Below are positions 1 through 6,318 of a stretch of DNA of 13,250 bases, piece by piece. Every line of letters begins with the position of its first letter. Position 1 is the stretch's first letter. The DNA is from Candidatus Methanoperedens sp. (GTDB lineage: Archaea > Halobacteriota > Methanosarcinia > Methanosarcinales > Methanoperedenaceae). The notes under the pieces were generated by a model. That model saw only the letters and a program-made list of their open reading frames with translations, made no database searches and was not told the origin of the DNA. The translations under genes and the position numbers were made by a program. The DNA lies in contig JAPZAN010000086.1 of the NCBI GenBank assembly GCA_027460605.1, positions 1-13,250 of the forward strand, read 5' to 3'.

Positions 1-1124
1 GGATGAAGATGGCAAGCATAGACCCGAGGCTATCAAACACAGGCGCAAAGTCCGATATCTGGGTGCCTGTAAAACCAGGGGGAGATGCGGCTCTGGCAAT
101 GGGCATGACCCGCTGGATAATCGAGAACAAGAGATATGATGAAAGATACCTCAAACTCACGAACAAAGAGACGGCCAAGAAGGTCGGCGAGCCTACATGG
201 ACAAATGCCGCTTACCTTATCAAGATAGAGGACGGAAGACCTGCGGGACTTCTCAGAGCGGATGAGGTCGGCATTGGCAAAAAGGAGCAGTTCGTGGTAA
301 TAAAAGACGGCAAGCCTGCAACTCACGACGCTGTGGATAGTGCAGACCTTGAAGTAGAGACCACAATAAAGGATTTGACCCCCAAGTCAACTAAAGTCGT
401 TAATGTCAAAACTCCTTTCCTGCTGATGAAAGAAAAGGTAATGGAAAAAAGCATGCAGGACTGGGCAGATCTTTGCGGTTTGAATGTCGAAACGATTGTG
501 AACCTCTCGCGTGAGTTCGTAAGCCATGGCAAAAAAGCCACCGCTGATTCCTACAGGGGAGCATGTCAGCATACGAGCGGCTACTACATGACCCGTTCGA
601 TTGTGCTCCTGAACGTCCTTATCGGGAACTTTGACTGGAAAGGCGGAATGGCAGTTGGAGGTGGAAAATGGGCCGATATGGGAGGTAAAGAAGGAAGCGT
701 GTATGACCTCAGCATACATCCCGGGAAGAAGAAAGGTTTCGGGATACCACTTAACCGCCAGGGCAATAAGTATGACAAGACCACGCTGTTCAATCAATTC
801 CCTGCAAAGCGCCCATGGTTCCCCCTCTCAAGCCAGGTATGGCAGGAGATAATCCCAAGCGCAGCAGATGGCTACCCATATCCAATAAAAGTACTCATGC
901 TGCATAAAGGAACACCGGCTTATTCTGTTCCAGGGGGCATAAGCCTGATAGACGTCCTGAAGGACACGAAAAAAATACCCCTCCTGATATCCAGTGATAT
1001 TATTATTGGCGAGACCACAATGTCAGCCGACTGTGAGGGCACTGCCTGTAAAGGAGATGAAAAAACTGGAACACTTCTTCATAGATGTTTCAAAGACGAT
1101 GGGGCTTCCAGGATTCGGAGATAA
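1..1124 (+). pseudogene. Oxidoreductase fragment A (first frame, open at the window edge)
   Basis: This is the longest uninterrupted piece of the broken oxidoreductase, read in the frame whose codons start at 3. The ATG at 3 is internal to the family alignment, so it is not taken as the start. Family-like sequence ends at SSDIIIGETTMSAD (last codon 1029-1031). The remaining roughly 30 residues to the TGA/TAA-terminated end at 1124 are out-of-frame translation and resemble nothing in the family. Confidence 0.7.
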
Positions 1125-1779
1125 TGGTTTTGGAGATGCAAAGCCACTGAATTATCCTGAGGAGTTCTACTTAAGAGAGGTCGCCAATTTAGCCTATGGC
1201 GACAAAAAAGGAGAGGTTGTACCAGATGCAAGCGATGAAGAACTGCAAATATTTGAGAGGGCAAGAGCTCATCTACCTTCAGATGTTTATGACCTCGCGC
1301 GTTGGAAAGGCATAGTCGGCGAGGATAAATGGCGAAAGGTCGTTTTCGTACTCAATCGTGGAGGAAGATTCGAGAATGCTGGCAACGAGTATGCAGGTAA
1401 TCAACTTAAATACACGTTTGGCAAGATGGTAGATTTCTATGCAGAGAGGGTAGCACTCACGAAGGACAGCATGACTGGTAAATACTACGACGGGCTTATA
1501 AAATACGAGCCTGTGAATGACATAATGGGTAATGAGATAAAAGATGAAGGGTATCCCTTCCAGCTCATAACTTTTAAGGATATACTCCATACACAGTCAA
1601 GGACTATCTCCAATATATGGCTCAATGAGATATTGCCTGAGAACTATATCTGGATGAACAGGATAGATGCAATCAACCTTGGGGTCGAGTTCGGGGACAT
1701 GATAAAAATAACTTCCCCATCCAACGCTGAGGGTGTCAAAGGCAAGGTCGTGGTAATGGAAGGAGTAAGACCGTGCTAA
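1057..1779 (+). pseudogene. Oxidoreductase fragment B (second frame)
   Basis: This is the middle piece of the broken oxidoreductase, read one base out of register with fragment A. Family-like sequence begins at KLEHFFIDVSKTMGLPGFGD and runs to VVVMEGVRPC before a TAA at 1777-1779. The GVRP motif is normally followed by a further block (family knowledge: a VV..S..GHW-like stretch) that is missing here. An ATG at 1057 is preceded directly by GGAG, but with no spacing to it, so independent translation is unlikely. Confidence 0.6.
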
Positions 1780-1931
1780 AAGGTGATAAACGCCGAAATA
1801 CAGGAATCACTGTGAATCCGGTTATGAGGCTTGACCCTGCCTTAGGTGGAAGAAGCCCCGTGTGCCTCCAGGATCCTATTGGCGGAAGTGCGTCCTTTTA
1901 TGACACGAAAGTAAAGGTGGAGAAAGCATAA
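1773..1931 (+). pseudogene. Oxidoreductase fragment C (C-terminal 52 residues, back in first frame)
   Basis: Reading from the GTG at 1773 in the original frame gives VLKGDKRRNTGITVNPVMRL, then DPALGGRSPVCLQDPIGG and SASFYDTKVKVEKA before TAA. This is the expected C-terminus of the TtrA/ArrA type, placed out of frame relative to fragment B. It is too short and too far from any ribosome site to be a gene of its own, and its presence proves that the stop at 1777 is not the natural end. Confidence 0.65.
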
Positions 1932-1934
1932 CCG

Positions 1935-2543
1935 ATGAATAAAAAAACGCCAGGAACAAGAGGGGATATATTCAGATTCCTGGCAGCGCTTTTCCTTCGT
2001 CCTCCGGATGAGACCCTATCGGATTTTAATGAAACACATTTGAAGGAGCTCAGGGCAGTTTTTAAAAAAAACACTGGCATGAAGTACTTTGAGGAATTTC
2101 CTGGTAAAAAAACTGATTTTAAGCCTGAAAGAGAGGACTATGAGAATCTCTTCCTTATCCCAGCCTCACGATATGTGCACCCCTATGAATCCGTGTATCT
2201 GGAAAAAAACGGTTTATTATGGGGAGAGACGACAATGCAAGTTAAAAATCTCTATGACGGGGTGGGTTTCCTTCATGAGGAATACGAGGTACCAGACCAC
2301 ATTGGCGTCGAACTTCTGTTCATGTCAGCACTCTGCGATGAGGAGGATAAACTATCCGAAACCGATCCCGTTGGAGCAAGAAAAGCCCATGAGCTTCAGC
2401 TTGAGTTTCTGGAAAAGCACTTATCAAGATGGGTGGATAAGTTGGCAGATAATATTCATAAAAAATCTGCTACCCCATTATACCGCGGGCTGGTAGAGAT
2501 GACGAGAGAATATATAAAACATGGAAATATTAAAGAATTATAG
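1935..2543 (+). CDS. TorD/DmsD-family molybdoenzyme chaperone
   Basis: Cytoplasmic redox-enzyme maturation chaperone (TorD/DmsD/NarJ superfamily) of 202 residues. Such proteins bind the twin-arginine leader and apo-form of a molybdoenzyme catalytic subunit and hold it for cofactor insertion and export. The sequence is all-helical in character with no signal peptide or membrane segment. Family marks are DYENLFLIPASRYVHPYESV (residues 68-87), VPDHIGVELLFM (119-130) and FLEKHLSRW (158-166). The start ATG lies 3 nt after the oxidoreductase stop, with GGTGGAG at 1916-1922 as a somewhat distant ribosome site, so the two genes form one operon. The reading frame is intact although its presumed client gene is broken. 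The exact client is inferred from adjacency; the family assignment is firm. Confidence 0.88.
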   Translation: MNKKTPGTRGDIFRFLAALFLRPPDETLSDFNETHLKELRAVFKKNTGMKYFEEFPGKKTDFKPEREDYENLFLIPASRYVHPYESVYLEKNGLLWGETTMQVKNLYDGVGFLHEEYEVPDHIGVELLFMSALCDEEDKLSETDPVGARKAHELQLEFLEKHLSRWVDKLADNIHKKSATPLYRGLVEMTREYIKHGNIKEL

Positions 2544-2602
2544 GCACTCATGAGTAATAATCATACCTGTAATTGCGCTCCTTTCTGGTGCCAGCAAACT
2601 GC

Positions 2603-2620
2603 CTGAACTTTCAGTTTTTC
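2603..2620 (+). terminator. Possible terminator after the chaperone gene
   Basis: A small inverted repeat CTGAA/TTCAG is followed at once by five T residues (2615-2619) and further T-rich sequence. In archaea a T-run alone can terminate transcription. The stem is short and its loop tight (2-4 nt), so this is a weak call. It lies 60 nt after the chaperone stop and before the promoter of the next gene. Confidence 0.3.
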
Positions 2621-2625
2621 ATTTC

Positions 2626-2640
2626 GTTATATCTATATAC
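2626..2640 (+). promoter_or_regulatory. Probable TATA box for the nucleotidyltransferase gene
   Basis: GTTATATCTATATAC lies about 37 nt before the ATG at 2671. With the usual archaeal distance of about 25 nt to the transcription start, this predicts a leader of roughly 10 nt that includes the AGGT ribosome-site-like tetramer at 2661-2664. Confidence 0.4.
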
Positions 2641-2670
2641 TGCCATGCCAATTTCAAGCAAGGTATTAAA

Positions 2671-3846
2671 ATGAAAACATGCATCATGTGCGGCGGCGAA
2701 GGAACCAGACTTCGTCCCCTGACTTTTGACAGGCCAAAACCGATGATTCCGCTTTTGAACAAGCCATCGCTGGTACATCTGGTTGAACATCTTGCTATCG
2801 AGGGGTTCAATGATATCGTGCTTACGCTGGGTTATCTTGGCGGTGAAATAGAAGCCGCGCTCGGTGATGGCAGTATGTATGGCGTGCATGTTGAATACGT
2901 CCATGAGAAAGAGAAGCTGGGAACAGCAGGGGGAGTGAAAAATGCGGAAGACCTCTTTGAAGGCGAACCCTTCATGGTAGTGGGCGGCGACCATGTGATG
3001 GACCTCGGGCTCCGGGAGTTCGTTCGTTTCCATGAGAAAAACGATGCGCCTGTCACCATCGGTCTTATCCCTATAGACGACCCGCGCGAATACGGTATCG
3101 CGGATATGGATGTCAATAACAGAATAAACAGGTTCTTTGAAAAACCTGGACCCGGCGAGATTTTCAGCAACCTCGCAAGCACGGGCATATACGTATGCGA
3201 CCCTGAAATCCTGAAATGGATTCCAAATAAAAAATACGATTTTGCAAAAGACCTTTTCCCGGATATCATGAAAAAAGGGAAGCTGATAAATGGTTATCTT
3301 GTTCGCGGAAGGTGGACTGACATAGGTAATCCCCAGGCTTACAGGGAAGCATGCAGGTGGATGCTTGAGCAGATGCCTGGAACCAAGATTTCGGGGAGGC
3401 TTGACATTAAGGATGCAAAAATTACAGGACCAATTGACATCGGACACGATGTTTCCTTCGGTTCAAACTCAGCGGCTGTAGGGCCAATAGTAATAGGGGA
3501 GAACACTTCAATTGGTGATAACGTCCTGATTGGCCCCTATACCTCTATCGGCTCAAACTGCACGATAGGCAGCAATTCAAGAATCCTTTCTTCGTATATC
3601 TTTGATAATGTGGATATCGGAGATGACTGTGCTATTTCAGGCGCTGTTATTGATAATGCCACCAGGATATACGACTCGTGCATACTTGAGACTGGCACGG
3701 TGATAGGCCCAAGGGTAATAATCGAGGACAGGGTTACGATTCATTCTGGCGTCAGGTTGTGGCCTGAGGTTACTGCAAAAAAGGGAACGAGGGTAAAGGA
3801 TACTCTGGTGAATAAGGATTTCGGGAATGAGACAAACGGTTCTTAG
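2671..3846 (+). CDS. Sugar-1-phosphate nucleotidyltransferase with left-handed beta-helix domain
   Basis: Cytosolic NDP-sugar pyrophosphorylase (GlmU/mannose-1-phosphate guanylyltransferase-like, 391 residues) that joins a sugar 1-phosphate to an NTP to give NDP-sugar and pyrophosphate for glycan or lipid glycosylation. The N-terminal nucleotidyltransferase domain (about 1-230) has the GGEGTRLRPLT signature (8-18), RPKPMIP with the conserved lysine (21-27), LGTAGGVKNA (83-92), the metal-binding GGD (105-107), FFEKP (155-159) and WTDIGNP (215-221). Residues about 245-370 are hexapeptide repeats (IGENTS, IGDNVL, IGPYTS, IGSNCT) forming a left-handed parallel beta-helix. The LWPEV near the C-terminus is typical of guanylyltransferase-like members. 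The sugar and nucleotide cannot be decided. AGGT at 2661 sits 6 nt before the ATG. The gene is convergent with rpiA and their stop codons overlap. Confidence 0.9.
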   Translation: MKTCIMCGGEGTRLRPLTFDRPKPMIPLLNKPSLVHLVEHLAIEGFNDIVLTLGYLGGEIEAALGDGSMYGVHVEYVHEKEKLGTAGGVKNAEDLFEGEPFMVVGGDHVMDLGLREFVRFHEKNDAPVTIGLIPIDDPREYGIADMDVNNRINRFFEKPGPGEIFSNLASTGIYVCDPEILKWIPNKKYDFAKDLFPDIMKKGKLINGYLVRGRWTDIGNPQAYREACRWMLEQMPGTKISGRLDIKDAKITGPIDIGHDVSFGSNSAAVGPIVIGENTSIGDNVLIGPYTSIGSNCTIGSNSRILSSYIFDNVDIGDDCAISGAVIDNATRIYDSCILETGTVIGPRVIIEDRVTIHSGVRLWPEVTAKKGTRVKDTLVNKDFGNETNGS

Positions 3847-4505
3847 GTTATAATCACCGCAAAGGCGCGAAGAACGCCTTTGGTGAATATCCCGTGCTCA
3901 ACGATGCCTGTACACTGTGAAAGCTCTCTGTCCAGTAATTCCGGGTCATTTATTTCCCCAAAATCAGCATCCAGAATGAAGTTCCCGTTGTCTGAAATAA
4001 CAGGACCGTCTTTATTAATTCCCATGCGCACAACAGCTTTTCCTCCTAATTTTGCAACCTGTTTTACCACCAGCTTTCGTGCAAAAGGCAGGACTTCCAG
4101 AGGCACAGGATGGTTCAGGACTTCGGCGACTTTGGATTCATCCGCCACAACGATAAACTTCTTAGCCGAAAGCGCTACGATTTTTTCCCGCGTATGCGCC
4201 GCGCCGCCACCTTTGATTGCAGCAAAATTGGCTACCTGGTCAGCCCCGTCTATTGCGATATCAAGCACAGGATGCTCATCAAGCGTTGTTAGCGGGATGC
4301 CGTTCTCTGTCGCTAAGAACGCTGACTGGTACGATGTTGGCACACCCAGTATTTTCAAGCCCGAAGCCACACGTTTTCCGAGTTCTTTTATCGCGTATGC
4401 GGTTGTTGAGCCTGTGCCGAGTCCTACGACCATGTTGTTTTTTACAAGTTGTGCGGCTTTTTCGCCAGCGGCTTGTTTGGGATTGATTTGAGTTGTGTTT
4501 TTCAT
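3843..4505 (-). CDS. rpiA: Ribose-5-phosphate isomerase A
   Basis: Interconverts ribose 5-phosphate and ribulose 5-phosphate in the cytosol; in archaea this links the ribulose monophosphate route to nucleotide synthesis. The 220-residue product has all RpiA signatures: GLGTGSTT phosphate loop (28-35), DGADQV (86-91), KGGGAAHTREKIVA (98-111), DESK (122-125), SDNGNFILD (171-179) and GIVEHGIF (200-207). The length is normal for the family. I chose the ATG at 4505 because GAGG (4511-4514) lies 5 nt before it. An in-frame ATG at 4520 would add five residues (MKEAS) but has only a weak purine-rich upstream. The gene lies 62 nt after the OB-fold-like gene on the same strand, so the two may be co-transcribed. 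Its stop overlaps that of the convergent nucleotidyltransferase. Confidence 0.95.
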   Translation of the reverse strand: MKNTTQINPKQAAGEKAAQLVKNNMVVGLGTGSTTAYAIKELGKRVASGLKILGVPTSYQSAFLATENGIPLTTLDEHPVLDIAIDGADQVANFAAIKGGGAAHTREKIVALSAKKFIVVADESKVAEVLNHPVPLEVLPFARKLVVKQVAKLGGKAVVRMGINKDGPVISDNGNFILDADFGEINDPELLDRELSQCTGIVEHGIFTKGVLRAFAVIIT

Positions 4506-4567
4506 AGATGCCTCTTTCATTATCTTTTCGCTTTCTCTTGGTGAGATTTTACCACCATTATTATCCG

Positions 4568-5134
4568 CTATTGTCCGCCTGCTTTTTCAACAAGTTCTAA
4601 ATTTAATGAATATAACTGTGGTACAGTTAATGTGCCTCCGTATGTGGCGATGTAAGTTTTAAGACCTTTAACTTCACCCCATATATCAACTACATCTCCA
4701 ATCAGTACACGTTTTCCTTTATAATTGACCCATAATAGTTCTAAGTTATTTGTAGCGACAATCAATACATAATTGTTATTAGAAATCTCATTTACTTGGA
4801 CGACATTAACCCGAAAAAATACAGTTTTCCCAATATAATCTTCATTGTTTCGCATCAAGTCGTCATAAGAAGTGGTTACTACTTCTTTTTTAATTTGTTC
4901 GATAGACTTGGTTACCGTTGGTGTTGGGGTTTGTAACTGTGTTGTTGGTTTGTTTGTCAATTTTGAGGTACTAAACTCTGCTGGTGAGGTAAGCACAGAA
5001 ATGAATGCTGATGCGACAAGATATATTGATGCGATGGCAATTAAATATACTGATGTTGCAATTACCATCTTCCACCATTTTCCGCTGCGGAATCCGGGGA
5101 TGCCCATTTTTCCAAATTTTTCCATAATACTCAT
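4568..5134 (-). CDS. Membrane-anchored OB-fold-like protein, function unknown
   Basis: A 188-residue protein with no recognised function. Residues 1-22 are cytoplasmic-type and basic (KFGKM, RSGKWWK), 23-48 form one membrane helix, 50-77 are a Thr/Pro/Ser-rich linker, and about 97-183 look like a small beta-barrel: YIGKTVFFRVNVVQVNE, then VLIGDVVDIWGEVKGLKTYI. That GK-x-V ... GD-V-V-D/x-x-G-x-V pattern is typical of OB folds (tRNA_anti-like domains in membrane-linked proteins); the fold is inferred from the pattern only. The positive-inside rule suggests that the domain faces outward. GGTG (5140-5143) lies 5 nt before the ATG and a strong TATA box lies further upstream. The base composition is AT-rich (16 G/C in the 60 bases at 4741-4800), unlike the flanking genes, which suggests recent acquisition or relaxed codon use. 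Confidence 0.75.
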   Translation of the reverse strand: MSIMEKFGKMGIPGFRSGKWWKMVIATSVYLIAIASIYLVASAFISVLTSPAEFSTSKLTNKPTTQLQTPTPTVTKSIEQIKKEVVTTSYDDLMRNNEDYIGKTVFFRVNVVQVNEISNNNYVLIVATNNLELLWVNYKGKRVLIGDVVDIWGEVKGLKTYIATYGGTLTVPQLYSLNLELVEKAGGQ

Positions 5135-5163
5135 TTTTACACCATTATTTTATCAAGAACATG

Positions 5164-5175
5164 ATATATATATAG
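5164..5175 (-). promoter_or_regulatory. TATA box for the OB-fold-like gene
   Basis: On the minus strand this reads CTATATATATAT, centred about 35 nt before the ATG at 5134. It predicts a transcription start near 5144 and a short leader that just includes the GGTG ribosome site. It would also serve rpiA if the two genes are co-transcribed. Confidence 0.5.
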
Positions 5176-5194
5176 GTTCTGATTTTGGAAGCTT

Positions 5195-5232
5195 TGCACC
5201 TAAAATCTTATTTTTGAGTTACTTTAGGTGCA
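5195..5232. repeat. Perfect 10-bp inverted repeat, candidate operator
   Basis: TGCACCTAAA (5195-5204) and TTTAGGTGCA (5223-5232) are exact reverse complements separated by 18 nt. The pair lies between two divergent genes, just upstream of the minus-strand TATA box and about 105 nt before the plus-strand gene at 5339. The half-site spacing (28 nt centre to centre, between two and three helix turns) could suit a dimeric regulator, or the repeat could form a hairpin in a transcript. A shorter copy, CTTTAGGA, lies at 5257-5264. Confidence 0.5.
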
Positions 5233-5304
5233 GATACTAAGAATCTATCCAAAAAACTTTAGGATAAATTTTATAATAAACACTTTTCGCTCCGCTACTA
5301 AACT

Positions 5305-5312
5305 CTTATTTA
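5305..5312 (+). promoter_or_regulatory. Possible TATA box for the 265-residue gene
   Basis: TTATTTAA is centred about 30 nt before the ATG at 5339, predicting a leaderless or nearly leaderless transcript, in line with the lack of a clear ribosome site. TATTATAATA at 5317-5326 is an alternative but lies too close to the start. The whole region is AT-rich, so chance matches are expected. Confidence 0.25.
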
Positions 5313-5338
5313 ATTGTATTATAATAAGAGCTGATTGA

Positions 5339-6136
5339 ATGAATGAAAAAATACCAATATATATGATTGAAAGGCATCTATCAGCCTTTCCTAATTTGGA
5401 AAGTTTGATGAAAGACAGTATTTGTGAAATCTATAATAAAGACAGGCAAACACCATTAGGATATGGACTTGGTTGGGCTTTACGTGATTCAATGATATGT
5501 CCTATGGGACAGGGGACTGTGTACTTGGATTCTCTTGAGTTGAACCTTTGTTCGATAGTTGGAAAAATTGACGAGCAACACCTAATTATATTCAAGAAAA
5601 GATTGGTAGGTAATTTTTGGGAAACATTTCCTGAAATTCAAACATTAGGTGCTATATGCAGGGCAGGAAAGAAAGTGCAGATGGAAAAACCTTTATCAGA
5701 TGGGGATTCGGATAAGACCTTTGATTTTTTTATATTGCAGCCTGAGATATTCATTGAAGTTTATTGTCCTTTTAGCAAGGATTATCATGACGAAACTGCA
5801 AAATGGGCAGGCATAGGAGAAGAATTAAGAGAGAAGTTTTTCAAAAAATATGACAAGAAAAAGCTAAAAGACACTAACTCATGTTACCCCGTGTTTTTAA
5901 TAATCAACACATCACGCCTTTTGGATAAAGATGAAATTCATGCATCTGAAATAATAGACCCGATATCAAAAAAATATGTATTTCCAAAAAATGTTCATTG
6001 TTATGGCGCATTTTTATATGAGCCTAAATTTAATGTGGGTGATACGGTAAATGTGTATTCTCAAGCTAAATTTTGCCCGAATTGTTCAGAAGAACTGAAA
6101 GCAGAATTAACTAAAATATTTAACGAACTTAGATAG
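5339..6136 (+). CDS. Uncharacterised 265-residue cytosolic protein
   Basis: I do not recognise this protein. It has no signal peptide and no membrane helix. The middle contains FDFFILQPEIFIEVYCP (128-144), an acidic residue on a strand followed by a hydrophobic strand ending in E-V-Y. This resembles the D...E-x-K core of PD-(D/E)XK nucleases, but the lysine is a tyrosine, so catalysis would be doubtful. A conserved-looking GYGLGWALRDSM lies at 41-52. A single CPNC pair (246-249) near the C-terminus could bind metal only with partners elsewhere. The region 160-180 is lysine-rich. The gene is AT-rich (21 G/C in the 60 bases at 5701-5760), stands alone, and is divergent from the OB-fold-like gene and convergent with the ABC ATPase. 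The reading frame is long and clean, so the gene is real; its function is unknown. Confidence 0.7.
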   Translation: MNEKIPIYMIERHLSAFPNLESLMKDSICEIYNKDRQTPLGYGLGWALRDSMICPMGQGTVYLDSLELNLCSIVGKIDEQHLIIFKKRLVGNFWETFPEIQTLGAICRAGKKVQMEKPLSDGDSDKTFDFFILQPEIFIEVYCPFSKDYHDETAKWAGIGEELREKFFKKYDKKKLKDTNSCYPVFLIINTSRLLDKDEIHASEIIDPISKKYVFPKNVHCYGAFLYEPKFNVGDTVNVYSQAKFCPNCSEELKAELTKIFNELR

Positions 6137-6161
6137 TTGCAATAGCAATAGAGCAATATTT

Positions 6162-6187
6162 AAAAATCTATTTTTATTAAATTTCAA
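6162..6187 (+). terminator. T-rich stretch after the 265-residue gene
   Basis: AAAATCTATTTTTATTAAATTT lies about 30 nt after the stop at 6136. Archaeal transcription often ends at such T-runs without a hairpin. No strong stem is seen. The rest of the gap to the ABC ATPase stop (6188-6318) holds nothing I can support. Confidence 0.25.
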
Positions 6188-6318
6188 ACAACATGCGACT
6201 TAGGCGCAAGCGAGACTTTAAGCCCAAAGCTGATTTTGGATTTGGAAATAGTTGCATCGCTTAAGACCCACCACTTATGCCCTCTACACTTTCTCCAATG
6301 AATTGCGCAGATATACAT

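Larger units (their letters stand above)
1..1931 (+). pseudogene. Molybdopterin oxidoreductase catalytic subunit (TtrA/ArrA/PsrA type), 5'-truncated by window and frame-disrupted
   Basis: Catalytic subunit of a complex iron-sulfur molybdoenzyme, which would reduce a sulfur or arsenic oxyanion using a Mo/W-bis-pterin cofactor. The gene starts before base 1, so the signal peptide and [4Fe-4S] cysteines are not visible. Family features seen: IDPRLSNTGAKSDIWVPVKP near the left edge, QHTSGYYMTRS and NVLIGNFDWKGG, then FPAKRPWFPLSS and DGYPYPIKVLMLHKGTPAYS, typical of tetrathionate/arsenate reductases. The reading is in frame 3 to about 1031, continues in frame 1 from about 1066 to a TAA at 1777-1779, then returns to frame 3 from about 1773 to the true family C-terminus (RLDPALGG, QDPIGGSASFYDT) and stop at 1929-1931. 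The gene is therefore interrupted twice. The TorD chaperone gene starts 3 nt later and is intact. The subfamily (substrate) is not certain; sequencing indels could mimic part of this. Confidence 0.8.

Noticed and set aside
387..797. Minus-strand open frame of 136 codons inside the oxidoreductase fragment
   Set aside because: It is a shadow of the plus-strand coding sequence, which matches the molybdoenzyme family throughout.
1057..1779. Oxidoreductase fragment B as an independent gene or a programmed-frameshift product
   Set aside because: Its ATG has no usable ribosome-site spacing, and the second lesion also removes a conserved block, which programmed frameshifting would not explain.
2611..3447. 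Minus-strand open frame of 278 codons
   Set aside because: It lies antisense to the nucleotidyltransferase, whose family motifs fill the same bases on the plus strand. The antisense product resembles no family and has no sensible start site.
3880..4491. Plus-strand open frame of 203 codons
   Set aside because: It is antisense to rpiA, which carries every RpiA signature; this frame is a shadow.
6139..6158. Three GCAATA copies after the 265-residue gene
   Set aside because: The array is too short (6 nt, three imperfectly spaced copies) to be a CRISPR or iteron array.
5179..6240. 11-bp direct repeat CTGATTTTGGA at 5179-5189 and 6230-6240 flanking the 265-residue gene
   Set aside because: It could be a target-site duplication or attachment remnant, but it is short and T-rich in an AT-rich region, it does not bracket the OB-fold-like gene, and there are no transposon ends or integrase. 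I treat it as chance.
6188..6318. Possible structured RNA between the 265-residue gene and the ABC ATPase
   Set aside because: Only a weak, bulged repeat (GACTTTAAGC against GCTTAAGAC) is seen. There is no C/D-box or H/ACA pattern and no promoter.
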